Below are positions 42,747-51,964 of a DNA stretch of 64,000 nucleotides, piece by piece. Position 1 is the first letter of the stretch. Each line of letters opens with the position of its first letter. Origin of the DNA: Lachnospiraceae bacterium (lineage in GTDB: Bacteria > Bacillota > Clostridia > Lachnospirales > Lachnospiraceae); assembly GCA_021770345.1 (NCBI GenBank), contig JAETRD010000003.1, positions 107,635-171,634 of the forward strand, written 5' to 3'. A program made the translations under genes and the position numbers. Below the pieces are notes generated by a model. It did no database searches. It was not told where the DNA came from and saw only the letters and a list, made by a program, of their open reading frames with translations.

Positions 42747-44369
42747 GATTTGAGAACAGGTGCCGTTCACCAGGCGCAAAGCCCGCTGTTCGATCACCGG
42801 AAGCTCAAACCAGAAGCTCGAACCGCTGCCCTCCCTGCTCTCAACGCCGTAGGCGGCCCCGTGCAGTTCGAGAATATTTTTTACGATGGAAAGCCCGAGA
42901 CCGGTGCCCATCACGGCTCTGCGGTGTTCCCTGTCTACTTTATAATAGCGGTCCCACACATACGGCAGCGCCTCTGCGGCAATGCCCGCCCCATTATCCC
43001 TCACCTCTATGCGGACCTTCCCGTCATGCTCCGTCTGGATAACCGTGACCGACTTATCTTCCCCGGCATAATTAACCGCATTGTTCACCAGATTATAGAT
43101 CACCTGAAACAGCTTGTATTCGTCTGCCTCCACCAGAACTTTCCGCCCGTAGATAAACGTAATCGTGTATCCGTCACGCTCCGTCAGCTTGTTATACCGG
43201 TCAAACACCGACTCTATGCTCTCCGTCAGGTTATAAACCGTCACATGTTTCTCCGATGCTCCCGCCTGAAGCTTCGAGAGCGCGAGCATATCATTTACCA
43301 GATTTGTCAGCCGCTCCGCCTCGTCGATGACAACCTGAATATTCTCCGGCGTATTCTCCCCAGGCAAATCCCGCATCACCTCCGCATAGGCAATAATCAT
43401 TGTCAGCGGCGTGCGCAGATCATGCGACACGTTTGCAATCAGTTCCCTGCGCAGATGTTCGTTTTTGTCCAGCTCCGCAGCCGTGCGGTTCAGCGTATCG
43501 GCAAGTTCCGCCACCTCTCTGTAATCTTTCCCCTCAAATTGAACTTTCAGATTTCCTGCGGCCATCTCCTTGGCCGACTCGTTCATGTGAATCAGCGATT
43601 TCGAGACCTGTCTTGAAATCAGGAACGCAATTCCGAACGAAAGCAGGATCATAATTGCGGTAATCCAGAACAATTCGATCCGCAGCGTGTGGACCGTGGC
43701 ATCTACCGGCGTCAGCTGGGTATTTACCATCAAAATCAGATCCCCTCTTTTCGTCGGAACGATATTGACATATATGACACTCTCGACCTGCTCCTGTCCC
43801 CAGTTCTGCATAAGCCCGTCTCTCTCGTCCGGTACATGCATTCCTCCGGATTCGCCCGCCGGCCGCAATATTTCCTCCGTTCCGGCCACATCTGCCGACA
43901 GCAAATCCTCCGCTGTCTTTCGCCCGTTCTCCGGCAGCAGCCAAAGTTCCTGTTTCCGATCCAGCAGAAGCTTGTTAAGTCCTCCCTGAAACTCCACCTT
44001 TGCAAAACCACCGCCCGCAAGCGCCTGTTTATAAAACCACTCCGCCTGTTCCGGCGGCATCGTCTCAAGCCTTGAATTCGGAATGTATTCCGCACTGTAT
44101 ACGGTTTCTCCCTCTGTGTCCGTCACAAACACCGTCATATTGCGGGCGGCCGCCAACGCGTCAATCTGCTCCTCTGCGCCTGCCGTCCCGTCTGTCAATA
44201 CCTTTGTGATCTTCGCAATAAGGTTCTGGGCTTCTCTCGTCTTGATTCTTTTATAGAACGTATCCAGATAGCAGATTTGAAGCAGCCACAGAATCACAAG
44301 CAAAATTCCCGTAAATATCAGAAGATAAAGGAAGATTTTCCATTTGATACTTATCTTTTCATGCTTCAA
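42741..44369 (-). CDS. Sensor histidine kinase
   Basis: Membrane kinase of 542 residues. One transmembrane helix lies near residue 12-32. An extracellular sensor region of about 200 residues follows, then a second helix (ELFWITAIMILLSFGIAFLIS), a HAMP linker, a dimerisation helix with LIANVSHDLRTPLTMIIAYAE (phosphorylated His), and an ATPase domain with NAVNYA, DNGAGI and MGTGLGLSIVKNIL. It overlaps the upstream response regulator by 11 bases and forms a two-component system with it. The ligand is unknown. The stop codon lies inside a repeat hairpin that probably ends the transcript. Confidence 0.94.
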   Translation of the reverse strand: MKHEKISIKWKIFLYLLIFTGILLVILWLLQICYLDTFYKRIKTREAQNLIAKITKVLTDGTAGAEEQIDALAAARNMTVFVTDTEGETVYSAEYIPNSRLETMPPEQAEWFYKQALAGGGFAKVEFQGGLNKLLLDRKQELWLLPENGRKTAEDLLSADVAGTEEILRPAGESGGMHVPDERDGLMQNWGQEQVESVIYVNIVPTKRGDLILMVNTQLTPVDATVHTLRIELFWITAIMILLSFGIAFLISRQVSKSLIHMNESAKEMAAGNLKVQFEGKDYREVAELADTLNRTAAELDKNEHLRRELIANVSHDLRTPLTMIIAYAEVMRDLPGENTPENIQVVIDEAERLTNLVNDMLALSKLQAGASEKHVTVYNLTESIESVFDRYNKLTERDGYTITFIYGRKVLVEADEYKLFQVIYNLVNNAVNYAGEDKSVTVIQTEHDGKVRIEVRDNGAGIAAEALPYVWDRYYKVDREHRRAVMGTGLGLSIVKNILELHGAAYGVESREGSGSSFWFELPVIEQRALRLVNGTCSQIE

Positions 44370-45036
44370 ACCGGTATCCCACCCCTCTTAATGTCACCAG
44401 AAATCTGCGGTATTCTCCCAGACGGCTGCGCAGCAGCTTGATATGGGTATCCAACGTGCGTTCGTCCCCATAATAATCATAGCCCCAGACCTCCGTGATC
44501 AGCCGTTCCCGTTCCAGTGCAATATTGCGGTTGCGCACCAGGTAAAACAGCAGATCATACTCTTTCGGGGAGAGTTCCGCCCGCGTCCCGTCTACCGTAA
44601 CCGTTCTGCCCGTAAAATCAATACACAGACCCTCCGTCCGGAAAATATCGTGCTCCGTCTCTGCCGTCCCTCTTGCGCCGTTCCGGTCTGTCACCACTTT
44701 TACGCGCATCATCAGCTCCTTCGGAGAAAACGGCTTTACCACATAGTCGTCGATTCCCAGCTCAAACCCATGAAGTCTGTCATATTCCTCTCCTCTGGCC
44801 GACAGCATGATGACCGGGATGTCCTTTTGCTTTTTTATCTCTCTGCAAGCTGAAAACCCGTCCAGCTCCGGCATCATCACATCGAGGATGATCACGTCAA
44901 AATCCTCTTTTCGGCACAGCATGACAGCTTCCATCCCGTCTCCCGCCTCCGTGATGCTGTAACCTTCAAACTCTCCGTATTTTCGTATAATCGCGCGGAT
45001 TTTTTCCTCATCGTCAACCACCAGAATTTTTTTCAT
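44359..45036 (-). CDS. OmpR-family response regulator
   Basis: Receiver plus winged-helix DNA-binding regulator of 225 residues. The acidic pocket VVDDEEK, phosphoacceptor Asp52 in DVIILDVMMPELDG, and FSPKELMMRV with the conserved Lys nearby are present. The OmpR/PhoB effector shows LSPKEYDLLFYLVRNRNIALERERLI and ERTLDTHIKLLRSRLGEYRRFLVTLRGVGYRFEA. The start is ATG 45036 (MKKILVVDDE), nine bases after AGGGGG; an upstream frame to 45114 adds residues without support. It is the partner of the overlapping kinase gene. Targets are not evident; the small membrane protein upstream may be one. Confidence 0.95.
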   Translation of the reverse strand: MKKILVVDDEEKIRAIIRKYGEFEGYSITEAGDGMEAVMLCRKEDFDVIILDVMMPELDGFSACREIKKQKDIPVIMLSARGEEYDRLHGFELGIDDYVVKPFSPKELMMRVKVVTDRNGARGTAETEHDIFRTEGLCIDFTGRTVTVDGTRAELSPKEYDLLFYLVRNRNIALERERLITEVWGYDYYGDERTLDTHIKLLRSRLGEYRRFLVTLRGVGYRFEA

Positions 45037-45117
45037 CGACCGCATCCCCCTGTTCTTGTGCATCATAACGGCAAAATGTGACGCCTGTGTGAAAGTCTGA
45101 TGAAATTTCTCCAAAAA

Positions 45118-45453
45118 TTACAGATAAAATTCCCTTGCCGTCTTCAGCGCATGCATAAACCAGACAAACGCCGCAACAAACGCCGCCATCTCCGCATACG
45201 GGAATAATTCCGCAGACAGCACGAAGTCATTTACAAGGCCGAGCGCACCCAAAACAACCATGCCCCCTCCAAACACCGCTTCCCGCCAGTAGATGAAGCG
45301 GATAAACGCGTCCTTATCCCGGCACCCTGCGATTTCCTCCGGCGTAAGCACCACCGGACTGATTTCCCCCGTCTTTTTCATCTGCAGTCCCGCTGCCGCC
45401 ATGTATATGCCAAATACCGCAATAATTCCGTTCAAAATCGTCATCACATCCAT
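45118..45453 (-). CDS. Small membrane protein, 111 residues
   Basis: Three hydrophobic segments: TILNGIIAVFGIYMAAAGLQM, AVFGGGMVVLGALGLV and AEMAAFVAAFVWFMHAL. A polar loop between the first two holds LTPEEIAGCRDKDAFIRFIYW. Topology suggests an inner-membrane protein with no catalytic motif. No family is recognised. The start is ATG 45453 seven bases after AAAGGAG. It ends about 80 bases before the start of the response regulator, so it may be the first gene of the two-component operon. Confidence 0.7.
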   Translation of the reverse strand: MDVMTILNGIIAVFGIYMAAAGLQMKKTGEISPVVLTPEEIAGCRDKDAFIRFIYWREAVFGGGMVVLGALGLVNDFVLSAELFPYAEMAAFVAAFVWFMHALKTAREFYL

Positions 45454-45588
45454 ATTTACACTCCTTTGTCCTTCTTTTCTGCTCTCTCTATTATATACGC
45501 TCCCGCTCATTCCTGCAACGAACTACGCCAACGGCTCCCCCGGATTCGGGATTCGGTCAGATTCTCCATATTTTTCACTAAATATTAA

Positions 45589-45617
45589 TTGAACTATTTT
45601 TTTACTTAGTGTAAAAT
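45589..45617 (+). promoter_or_regulatory. Promoter of the CheY-CheX operon
   Basis: TTGAAC (45589-45594) and TAAAAT (45612-45617) on the plus strand are spaced by 17 bases. A CACTAA/TTAGTG inverted repeat spans the promoter and could be an operator. This is a vegetative promoter, not a flagellar sigma-28 type. Confidence 0.7.
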
Positions 45618-45656
45618 AGTAATATCAATAAATTTAGGACAAGGGAGATAGTTGTA

Positions 45657-46037
45657 ATGCAAAAGGATGTTAAAATATTGGTCGGCGATGATTCTATTCT
45701 TGCACGAAAGCAGCTCAAAGACATTATCACAACCCGTTGTGATATAAACCCGATCTTCTTTGAGGCTTCAAACGGACAGGAAGCTGTCGATTTATATAAA
45801 AAGGAATCTCCGGATCTGGTATTCCTTGATATAGTAATGCCCGTAAAAGACGGCAATGCTGCGGTGCGTGAGATTATGGAATACGACAGCAACGCGAAAA
45901 TTATCATTGCTTCCTCTGTCGGAACCCAATCTCAGCTGAAGGCCGCAATTGAGGCCGGCGCCAAAGATTTTATACAAAAGCCGCTCAATGCGGAACAGGT
46001 TTGCCGCATTTTTACTTCGAGGATTGAAGGGAGATAG
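45657..46037 (+). CDS. CheY-like single-domain response regulator
   Basis: Stand-alone receiver of 126 residues: ILVGDDSILARKQL for the acidic pocket, PDLVFLDIVMPVKDG with phosphoacceptor Asp58, ASSVGTQSQ for the Thr/Ser switch region and DFIQKPLNAEQV with the conserved Lys. There is no output domain, so it must act by binding a partner. GGGAG lies nine bases before the ATG. It is followed after three bases by a MshEN/CheX-type protein, an arrangement in which the second gene is probably its phosphatase or output partner. Confidence 0.94.
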   Translation: MQKDVKILVGDDSILARKQLKDIITTRCDINPIFFEASNGQEAVDLYKKESPDLVFLDIVMPVKDGNAAVREIMEYDSNAKIIIASSVGTQSQLKAAIEAGAKDFIQKPLNAEQVCRIFTSRIEGR

Positions 46038-46040
46038 TAT

Positions 46041-46931
46041 ATGTACGCTCAGTTTTTCGGCAATTACTTATTATCACGGGGTATCGTTACCAAAGACCAG
46101 TTGATTCGTGCGATGCAGGAAAAGTCTTCCGCACATATCAAAATCGGCACGCTTGCAATTCATGCCGGTTACATGACCGCAAACGAAGTCGACCGCGTCA
46201 TTATCTTACAGACGCATCAGGATAAGCGTTTCGGTGAGCTTGCCATCAGTGAGGGATATCTCACCGAGCAGCAGGTGACCGAGCTTCTGCGTGCCCAGAC
46301 CCCTGATTTTCTTCTTCTTGGGCAGTTTCTGGTTGACGACGGAATCTTCACGATTGACGAATTTCAGAATATTATTATCGACTATCAGTCCGAGAGCGAA
46401 ATTGACGACTTTAGTTATTCCGACGAAACCATTGACCAGATCGACCATATGATCGAGAACTTCTTTGTATTGACCGAACGCGCACTCTCCTCCAACGAAG
46501 TTTCCTTCATAAAATTATTGATCAACAATCTGATTCGCTTTATCGGTGACGACTATACACCGGTATCGCCCAGCCCCTGCCGGGAATATCCGACAACCTT
46601 CTGCGTATCTCAGCAGCTTATCGGCAGTTTTTCCGTGCGCACTTATATCGACATGCCAGAGGACGCCTGTATTGAGTTTGCTTCCCGCTATGTCGGCGAA
46701 CCGTTCTATGAGTTTGACGAGTATGTACGCGCTTCCCTAAATGATTTTCTGAATTTACATAACGGAATTTTCAGCGTAAATATGTCAAATGAATGTTCCA
46801 TCGAACTGGAGCTGGCTCCCCCGGTAACGGAGACGGACGAACTGCTGACATTTGAAAAGGAGACTTATCTGCTGCCCATTGTCTATCCTTTTGGAATGAT
46901 TCATTTTATCTTTGAGGTTATCAACATATAA
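46041..46931 (+). CDS. MshEN-like plus CheX-like two-domain protein
   Basis: Protein of 296 residues. Residues ~1-125 contain three versions of the GspE/MshE N-terminal motif: LLSRGIVTKDQLIRAM, AIHAGYMTANEVDRVI and AISEGYLTEQQVTELL, then LVDDGIFTIDEFQNII. In MshE this motif binds c-di-GMP. Residues ~130-290 look like the CheC/CheX phosphatase fold (FVLTERALSSNEVSFIKLLINNLIRFIG, FDEYVRASLNDFLNLHNGIFSVNMS), with an E..N-like helix near the end. It is translated with the CheY gene and ended by a strong terminator. It may link c-di-GMP to CheY dephosphorylation. Confidence 0.75.
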   Translation: MYAQFFGNYLLSRGIVTKDQLIRAMQEKSSAHIKIGTLAIHAGYMTANEVDRVIILQTHQDKRFGELAISEGYLTEQQVTELLRAQTPDFLLLGQFLVDDGIFTIDEFQNIIIDYQSESEIDDFSYSDETIDQIDHMIENFFVLTERALSSNEVSFIKLLINNLIRFIGDDYTPVSPSPCREYPTTFCVSQQLIGSFSVRTYIDMPEDACIEFASRYVGEPFYEFDEYVRASLNDFLNLHNGIFSVNMSNECSIELELAPPVTETDELLTFEKETYLLPIVYPFGMIHFIFEVINI

Positions 46932-46958
46932 AAAAAACCGGCTTACGCCGGTTTTTTT
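46931..46958 (+). terminator. Terminator of the CheY-CheX operon
   Basis: A perfect 12-bp stem AAAAAAACCGGC with loop TTAC ends in a long T run, immediately after the stop codon. Confidence 0.92.
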
Positions 46959-46961
46959 TAA

Positions 46962-47086
46962 CATAAGGGCTATTGCCCGTTGTTTTCATAAGGGCTATTG
47001 CCCGTTGTTTTCATAAGGGCTATTGCCCGTTGTTTTCATAAGGGCTATTGCCCGTTGTTTTCATAAGGGCTATTGCCCGTTGTTTT
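46962..47086. repeat. 25-bp tandem repeat, five identical copies
   Basis: Five perfect units start CATAAGGGCTATTGCCCGTT and end GTTTT. Each holds a GGGC-TATT-GCCC mini hairpin followed by GTTGTTTT, so each could be a weak terminator on the plus strand. The reverse (AACAACGGGC..GCCCTTATG) equals the outer arms of the dispersed repeat at 14621, 20928 and 38231. The last unit contains the stop codon of thrC. Confidence 0.95.
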
Positions 47087-48575
47087 ACATCTTTAAAAAC
47101 TTCTTTACCACAGACGGCATCTCCCCCACCTCACATACCGTATCATGGAGCACCGGTGCCGTGCGGATCTCCTCGATCGCCTGCGGTACCTTTACGTTTC
47201 CGATCCTGCTAAGCGCATCCACCAGTTCAAAATCCGTCATGCTGCTGTATTTTTCGTCAATCGCCTCCATCACGCTTCTGGTAAACTTAAACGGACTTGC
47301 CGTAGATGCGATCACGGTCTTTGTCTCCGTATCTCCCGTCCCGGCCTTGTATTTGTGATAGACGCCCGACGCGACTGCCGTATGCGTGTCAATCACATAT
47401 CCGGTCTTCTCGTATAAGCTGCGGATGACTTCTGCCGTCTCTTTCTCATCGGTATAATTCCCGTAGAAATCCTGCAGACCGGCCCGCATCTGTTCCGTGA
47501 TCTCATAGCACCCCTGCGTGTTCAGGCTCTTCATCAGATCCGCATTTTTCGACGCATCATTTCCGGCAATCCGGTAAATCAGCCGTTCGAGATTGCTGGA
47601 AATCAGAATATCCATCGACGGAGAACTCGTCAGAACAAATTCCCGGTTTTTATCATAGGTGCCGGTGGCAAAGAAATCATACAGCACTTTGTTTTCATTG
47701 GAAGCACAAATTAATTTTGCAATCGGGAGTCCCATATTTTTGGCATAAAAGGCCGCGAGTATATTTCCGAAGTTTCCGGTCGGCACCGCCACATTGATCG
47801 CCTCATCCCGCGCAATTACCCCGTTTGCATACAATTTTGCATATGCGTACACATAATATACGATCTGAGGAACCAGACGGCCGATATTGATGGAATTGGC
47901 CGAGGAAAACTGATATCCCGCTTCATCCATCTGCGCCGCAAGGCGGCTGTCCGCAAACATCTGCTTGACGCCGGTCTGCGCCTGGTCAAAATTGCCGTTG
48001 ATTCCCACCACAAAGGTATTATCCCCTCTCTGTGTAATCATCTGCTTTTCCTGAATCGGGCTGACTCCGTTCTTCGGATAAAACACGATGATTTTGGTCC
48101 CCGGGACATCCGCAAAACCTGCCAGAGCCGCTTTTCCGGTATCTCCGGAGGTTGCGGTGAGAATGACAATCTCGTTTTTTACCTGATTCTTCTTTGCGGC
48201 TGTCGTCAGCAGATACGGCAATATCGAGAGCGCCATATCCTTAAAGGCAATCGTCGAGCCGTGAAACAGTTCCAGATAGTAAGCTCCGTCCGCGTCCACT
48301 AACGGCGCGATCTCCTCCGTGTCAAATTTACCGTCATAGGCCGAATTGATGCAGTGACGCAGTTCCTCCTCGGTATAGTCCGTCAGAAACCGTTTCAGCA
48401 CCTCATAAGCCGTCTCCTGATAGGACATTCCTGCAAGCGTTTCGATATCGATATCCAAAGCAGGAATCTCCGTCGGCACGAACAATCCGCCGTCATTTGC
48501 AAGGCCCTTCAAAATCGCCTGTGAAGCTGTTACCTTTTCCTTTTCATCTCTCGTACTGGCATACATCAGTTCCAT
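47085..48575 (-). CDS. thrC: Threonine synthase
   Basis: PLP enzyme converting O-phosphohomoserine to threonine. The 496 residues fit the long fungal/clostridial type. The N-terminus reads MYASTRDEKEKVTASQAILKGLANDGGLFVPTEIP. The PLP lysine is in LELFHGSTIAFKDMALS. VILTATSGDTGKAALAGFADVPGTKIIVFYPKNGVS is the cofactor phosphate block. The start is ATG 48575 after GAGGA; the frame extends to 48683 without a site. Its stop codon overlaps the last unit of the 25-bp repeat array. No other thr genes are present. Confidence 0.95.
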   Translation of the reverse strand: MELMYASTRDEKEKVTASQAILKGLANDGGLFVPTEIPALDIDIETLAGMSYQETAYEVLKRFLTDYTEEELRHCINSAYDGKFDTEEIAPLVDADGAYYLELFHGSTIAFKDMALSILPYLLTTAAKKNQVKNEIVILTATSGDTGKAALAGFADVPGTKIIVFYPKNGVSPIQEKQMITQRGDNTFVVGINGNFDQAQTGVKQMFADSRLAAQMDEAGYQFSSANSINIGRLVPQIVYYVYAYAKLYANGVIARDEAINVAVPTGNFGNILAAFYAKNMGLPIAKLICASNENKVLYDFFATGTYDKNREFVLTSSPSMDILISSNLERLIYRIAGNDASKNADLMKSLNTQGCYEITEQMRAGLQDFYGNYTDEKETAEVIRSLYEKTGYVIDTHTAVASGVYHKYKAGTGDTETKTVIASTASPFKFTRSVMEAIDEKYSSMTDFELVDALSRIGNVKVPQAIEEIRTAPVLHDTVCEVGEMPSVVKKFLKM

Positions 48576-48712
48576 TTTCAAAATCCTCTTATCCTTTTTC
48601 TTGTTCAAACAAATACAGTTCCCCATATACTGTCCCGCAGCCGTATTGGCTACCGCGTCCATTATATAAGAAACTGTATCCATATGTCAATGTGTTAAAG
48701 TACTAAATTCCG

Positions 48713-50434
48713 TCAGACTTTCCTGAAGCGATCCGCCTCCCCTTTCAGCCGTTTGCTGATACTCTGATTAACCTCCATCTCCGCATTCACCGTGTCAATA
48801 TTCTGCACCAGAACCGTGGTGTTGTTCGCTGCATTTCCGACGCTGTTCGTGCTCTCCTCAATCGCGCGGGAAATCCCCTTGATAGACTCCGCGGTCTCCT
48901 GCATGATTCTGTGAAGGTTGACCGCTTTCTTCTCGAAGTCATCCATCGTCTCATTGACAAACGCCGCATCGTTGCGGTACTGCACGCCGGTATCCACAAA
49001 CCCGGCATAATCCGGCATAATTGTCTCGTCAATATACTCCACAATGGCGTTCGAATTGCGCGCGAGCTTATTCACCGCCTGTGTGACAAGACCGTTGATC
49101 GTCTGAATATTGTTCGCGGTCTCTCTCGTGGAATTCGCGAGCTTCTGAATCTCATCCGCCACAACCGCAAAGCCTTTTCCCGCCTCACCGGCCCGCGCTG
49201 CCTCGATCGATGCGTTCAGCGCAAGCAGATTTGTCTGACTCGACACGCTTAATATCTCGTCCGTCAGCTCATTGACACGCTCCACGCTTCTGCTCTCCTC
49301 AATCGCGGCCTTTAGATTATCGATAATCTCGGCTATCATACTGCTCGTGTTTTCCCGGTTGCTGACAGCCGTATTTTTCATCTCTTCTGCGCGCTCCTGC
49401 ATCTTGGAGGCATAGTCGTTCATCTCCCGGGATGCCGCGGTGATTCCGTCTACCTCCGCCTCAATCTCTGATACATTGTTGTTGACCGACATCGCGGAAG
49501 ATGCAATCTCTTCCATTGTCGCCGACAATTCCTGCATCAGTGCGGAGATATCACAGGCACTGTCATTTGCGATTCCGACACTGCCGACAACGCTGTTCAC
49601 AACTTCGCCCATCTCTTTGGAGTCCACGACAATCTGTCCCATAATCCGCTGCAGCGTCTCTAAGAATACATTGATTCCTCCGGCGAGCTTCCCGACCTCA
49701 TCCACACTCTTCACATGAATACGCCTTGTCAGATCCCCGTTTCCGGACTGAATCTCCCCGATAATGTCCTCGAGCTGCCTCGTCGCCTGTTTGATCGGCG
49801 CAACCGCGCGCTGGGAACAGACAACCGCAAACACAAGCAGCGCAGCGATCATAAACAGTGCGCACAGGCTCACGGCCTGCATAATGTCACCGAGCGCTTT
49901 CTGCTGCGCCGTCACGTCATTTACCTCGGTCTGCATGTACGCTTCCATCTCGGACAACACCATATCCATCGCGTCGCTGCAATCCGACAGCTGTTCGTTG
50001 CAGACCTGACGCGCTTTGTCCTTGCTGCCCCTCGAAATATAATCCACAACCTCTTCATATGCCGCGCCGTACTCCGCATATTTTTCATTTAACGCCGCAT
50101 AACATGCGGCTTCCTCTTCCGTCGTGACCGTCTGCTCATATCTGACAATCGCATCCTCGATATCGACACGCAGTTGCTCCGCCTCCCTGATCATTCCCTC
50201 ACGGTCTATCTTCGAGGTAGAGACACACATACTGAATGCCAGCGTATTAATATCCTTAAAATCCGAGGAGATTTCATTCATGATCATCAGCTGACTGACG
50301 GTGTTCTGACTCATCTGCTCATTCTGCCTCTGCATCACCCGTGTATTGAGCAGCCCGCCGAGCGCGGAAACCAGTGCGACAATCGCCAGCAGCACCACCG
50401 GCATCAATACCTTAACCGAAATACTTTTCTTCAT
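48713..50434 (-). CDS. Methyl-accepting chemotaxis protein
   Basis: Transmembrane chemoreceptor of 573 residues. Two transmembrane helices ([21 protein letters not shown] near 10-30 and [19 protein letters not shown] near 190) flank a periplasm-side four-helix-bundle sensor (residues ~35-185). A HAMP domain follows. The long coiled-coil signalling region holds the hairpin tip [52 protein letters not shown]. There is no C-terminal CheR-tether pentapeptide. Together with PilZ and CheY genes it supports a motile cell. The ligand is unknown. Confidence 0.95.
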   Translation of the reverse strand: MKKSISVKVLMPVVLLAIVALVSALGGLLNTRVMQRQNEQMSQNTVSQLMIMNEISSDFKDINTLAFSMCVSTSKIDREGMIREAEQLRVDIEDAIVRYEQTVTTEEEAACYAALNEKYAEYGAAYEEVVDYISRGSKDKARQVCNEQLSDCSDAMDMVLSEMEAYMQTEVNDVTAQQKALGDIMQAVSLCALFMIAALLVFAVVCSQRAVAPIKQATRQLEDIIGEIQSGNGDLTRRIHVKSVDEVGKLAGGINVFLETLQRIMGQIVVDSKEMGEVVNSVVGSVGIANDSACDISALMQELSATMEEIASSAMSVNNNVSEIEAEVDGITAASREMNDYASKMQERAEEMKNTAVSNRENTSSMIAEIIDNLKAAIEESRSVERVNELTDEILSVSSQTNLLALNASIEAARAGEAGKGFAVVADEIQKLANSTRETANNIQTINGLVTQAVNKLARNSNAIVEYIDETIMPDYAGFVDTGVQYRNDAAFVNETMDDFEKKAVNLHRIMQETAESIKGISRAIEESTNSVGNAANNTTVLVQNIDTVNAEMEVNQSISKRLKGEADRFRKV

Positions 50435-50631
50435 AGAAATCCCCCTGACAAATTATAGACGTAGTAACATATTTAGTATACCAGATTTCTCCATTTTGCG
50501 TCAACATACTGCAAACACTTTTCGTGTATTTCTTGATTTTTGCGGCAGCATTTGTTATTCTTTATCTGACACAGGAATGAATCATGACAAACGTTTACAT
50601 AATAATATTATGGTAAACTACGGAGGACACT

Positions 50632-51441
50632 ATGTCTACAGGAGTTTCCCGCGCGGTAAAAAAAGACGGAACCGACTACTACCGCTCCGGCATTACCTAC
50701 CGCAATAAGCATATCAGTTTAGGCAGTTTTTCCTCAGAAAAAGACGCGGCCAGCGCCTACCGCGAGGCACAGGCCATTCTCACATCGCCGGACATTGATC
50801 TTGTCGGCATCATTGACCGCTGCGGCCAGCTGCCGTTTGAAAAAGCAGTCGTCCTTCTCAATTTCAGGGATAACGGACTGTATTTTAAGAATCCGATCTA
50901 TCTGCGCAAGGGGTATTTCAGCTATTTTCTGAGTTCGGATACCGAGCTCAAATTCGATATCGATGATCTGTTCTATTATTCCAGCCACAAGATACAGCGC
51001 CGCCAGGGACACCTTTTCGTCAATGATTACGGCATGCAGTATTCGATCCTCTCCCGCTACGGCATCAGACCGCACGCTGTCTGCGGCCGGGATTACCGTT
51101 TCTCAAACGGGGATGTCACCGACTACCGCTATGCAAATATTGTCGTCGTCAACCGCTTTCACGGCGTCCGGAAAATAATGGCAAAAGGCGGCCCTCGCTA
51201 CCGCGCCGTCATCCATATCAACGGAAATCACAAAATCGGAATATACAACACGGAGGAGAAGGCTGCCGTCGCCTACAACAAGGCCGCAGACCTTGCGAAA
51301 GCCGCAGGGATTGCGAAAAATTTCCCGGAAAACTATGTGGATGCATTTTCTCCAAAGGAATACGCGGAACTCTACACGGCTCTGAAAATCTCAAAACGCT
51401 ATCTCGCCTGCCTCGACGAAATCAGACGACAGTCCGGTTGA
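50632..51441 (+). CDS. AP2-type DNA-binding protein with degenerate HNH-like centre
   Basis: Protein of 269 residues with two AP2-like repeats: [31 protein letters not shown] (residues ~18-48) and [32 protein letters not shown] (~190-221). Between them, residues ~147-180 ([34 protein letters not shown]) have the spacing of an HNH homing nuclease, in which VHHIDGNxxDNRxxNL precedes AP2. The catalytic His are lost (RDYRFSNG). It is likely a domesticated relative that binds DNA as a regulator. GGAGG lies before the ATG. It converges on leuD with a 20-base overlap. Targets are unknown. Confidence 0.78.
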   Translation: MSTGVSRAVKKDGTDYYRSGITYRNKHISLGSFSSEKDAASAYREAQAILTSPDIDLVGIIDRCGQLPFEKAVVLLNFRDNGLYFKNPIYLRKGYFSYFLSSDTELKFDIDDLFYYSSHKIQRRQGHLFVNDYGMQYSILSRYGIRPHAVCGRDYRFSNGDVTDYRYANIVVVNRFHGVRKIMAKGGPRYRAVIHINGNHKIGIYNTEEKAAVAYNKAADLAKAAGIAKNFPENYVDAFSPKEYAELYTALKISKRYLACLDEIRRQSG

Positions 51442-51916
51442 TATAATTCACCAGTCCGCCGCAGTCGATAATCGCCTGCATAAAGGGCGGAAATGCCTGC
51501 CCCTGGTAGGACGCTCCCGTCGTCTTATCCGTGATAACCCCCGTATCGAAATCGACCTCCAGCTCATCTCCCGCCGCAATCGCCGCTGCCGCTTCGGGAC
51601 ACTCAATGATGGGAAGACCGATATTGATGGCATTGCGGTAAAAAATCCGGGCAAACGTCTCCGCGATCACACAGCTGACCCCCGCGGCCTTAATCGCCAG
51701 CGGCGCATGCTCTCTCGACGAGCCGCAGCCGAAATTTTTGCCGGCGACGATGATATCGCCCTCGGACATCTTTTTGATAAATTCTTTGTCAATATCCTCC
51801 ATGCAATGCGCCGCAAGTTCCTTCGGATTCGAGGAATTGAGATATCTCGCCGGGATGATGACATCCGTATCTACATTTTCACCGTATTTAAACACATGAC
51901 CGTTCGCTGTTTTCAT
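51422..51916 (-). CDS. leuD: 3-isopropylmalate dehydratase small subunit
   Basis: Small subunit of isopropylmalate isomerase in leucine synthesis, 164 residues, clostridial/archaeal short type. It contains [46 protein letters not shown] and [20 protein letters not shown]. The start is ATG 51916, six bases after GGAG. A leader of about 45 bases follows leuC; it contains ATGCGCAAACAGCAGCGCGG, related to the pheT and cdd leaders. It overlaps the convergent AP2-gene end by 20 bases. Confidence 0.96.
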   Translation of the reverse strand: MKTANGHVFKYGENVDTDVIIPARYLNSSNPKELAAHCMEDIDKEFIKKMSEGDIIVAGKNFGCGSSREHAPLAIKAAGVSCVIAETFARIFYRNAINIGLPIIECPEAAAAIAAGDELEVDFDTGVITDKTTGASYQGQAFPPFMQAIIDCGGLVNYINRTVV

Positions 51917-51958
51917 ACTTTTCTCCATTTCCGCGCTGCTGTTTGCGCATTTTAAGTC
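51914..51958 (-). promoter_or_regulatory. leuD leader related to the pheT/cdd element
   Basis: On the minus strand the spacer between leuC and leuD reads CTTAAAATGCGCAAACAGC then AGCGCGGAAATGGAG before the start codon. It aligns with TTGAAATGCACAAAAAACG and GTGCGCATGGAG before pheT, and with the orphan at 27.1 kb. The 5' hairpins are missing here. Confidence 0.4.
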
Positions 51959-51964
51959 CTGCTG

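Noticed and set aside
46962-47086. CRISPR array
   Set aside because: The units are contiguous and identical with no spacers, and no cas genes are present.
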